6,344 nt of DNA. Origin: Bacteroidales bacterium (lineage in GTDB: Bacteria > Bacteroidota > Bacteroidia > Bacteroidales > P3). The stretch is taken from contig JAFZEK010000096.1 in NCBI GenBank assembly GCA_017560705.1, forward strand, positions 1 to 6,344, written 5' to 3'. This document shows, one piece after another, positions 6,231 to 6,344 of the stretch. The stretch's first letter is position 1, and the number at the start of each line of letters is the position of its first letter. The translations under genes and the position numbers were made by a program. Under the pieces are notes generated by a model, which had not been told where the DNA came from, ran no database searches, and saw only the letters and a list, made by a program, of their open reading frames with translations.

Positions 6231-6243
6231 AAGATAATAACTC

Positions 6244-6292
6244 AAGGTAGGTTCTAAAAATTCATTTTCTAACAAAATAGAGAACCTACCTT
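6244..6292 (+). terminator. 12-bp stem after the operon: possible terminator and diverged palindromic repeat D
   Basis: AAGGTAGGTTCT (6244-6255) and AGAACCTACCTT (6281-6292) are perfect reverse complements around a 25-nt loop, 13 bases after the stop codon of the response regulator. The stem is followed by TTTACTATTTTG, a broken T-rich run, so termination is plausible but not textbook. The left arm continues TTCTAAAAATT exactly as in the AGGCAACTTCTAAAAATT repeats, differing at three stem bases that are all compensated in the right arm. Confidence 0.5.
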
Positions 6293-6344
6293 TACTATTT
6301 TGCTAGAATTTTCAATCTGCAAAAGTACACTATTTATTCAAAAG
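6293..6344. other. Intergenic tail with a minus-strand -7-like box
   Basis: No gene is visible in these last 52 bases. On the minus strand, TACTTTTG (6327 down to 6320) matches the Bacteroidetes -7 consensus TAnnTTTG. Its -33 partner would lie beyond the window edge and cannot be checked. A transcript from it would run leftwards straight into the 6244-6292 hairpin. Confidence 0.25.

Noticed and set aside
6231..6344. A frameshifted helix-turn-helix after the response regulator
   Set aside because: All three frames meet stop codons within nine codons and the space is taken by a hairpin; no HTH-like residues are visible.

Overview
The window looks like chromosomal DNA from an AT-rich member of the Bacteroidota, most likely Bacteroidales-like. 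The evidence is: two promoters matching the Bacteroidetes -33/-7 consensus (TTG, then TAnnTTTG 19-20 nt later), weak or absent Shine-Dalgarno sequences, a DUF2027-Smr protein of a type I associate with this phylum, and a Mpl ligase with Bacteroidetes-style motif variants. The genus cannot be named from the sequence alone.

Layout. Bases 1-368 hold no convincing gene. They contain a 302-bp element bounded by 27-bp terminal inverted repeats (7-308). Next come two minus-strand genes: a PAP2-family membrane phosphatase (369-992) and, upstream of it, a class II fructose-1,6-bisphosphate aldolase (1251-2324). The 258-bp gap between them is almost filled by two shorter copies of the same palindromic repeat family, with a separate AT-rich hairpin between them. 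A 192-bp divergent promoter region (2325-2516) separates the aldolase from a plus-strand cluster: mpl (2517-3875), a DUF2027/Smr-domain protein (3885-5003) and a sigma-54 activator-like response regulator (5028-6230). The gaps of 9 and 24 nt suggest one operon. A perfect 12-bp stem (6244-6292) follows the operon. It looks like a diverged member of the same repeat family and may act as the operon's terminator.

Function. Fba is central glycolysis/gluconeogenesis. Mpl re-attaches recycled murein tripeptide to UDP-MurNAc. The PAP2 protein probably dephosphorylates a lipid phosphate at the membrane. The Smr protein is probably a nucleic-acid-acting protein. The last operon gene would normally switch on sigma-54 promoters, but its receiver domain has lost most phosphorylation residues (Asp to Glu at the acceptor site) and it has no C-terminal DNA-binding domain.

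The two most interesting signals are this phosphorylation-independent-looking, HTH-less bacterial enhancer-binding protein, and the family of AGGCAACTTCTAAAAA palindromic elements, which occur in long, short and stem-changed forms.
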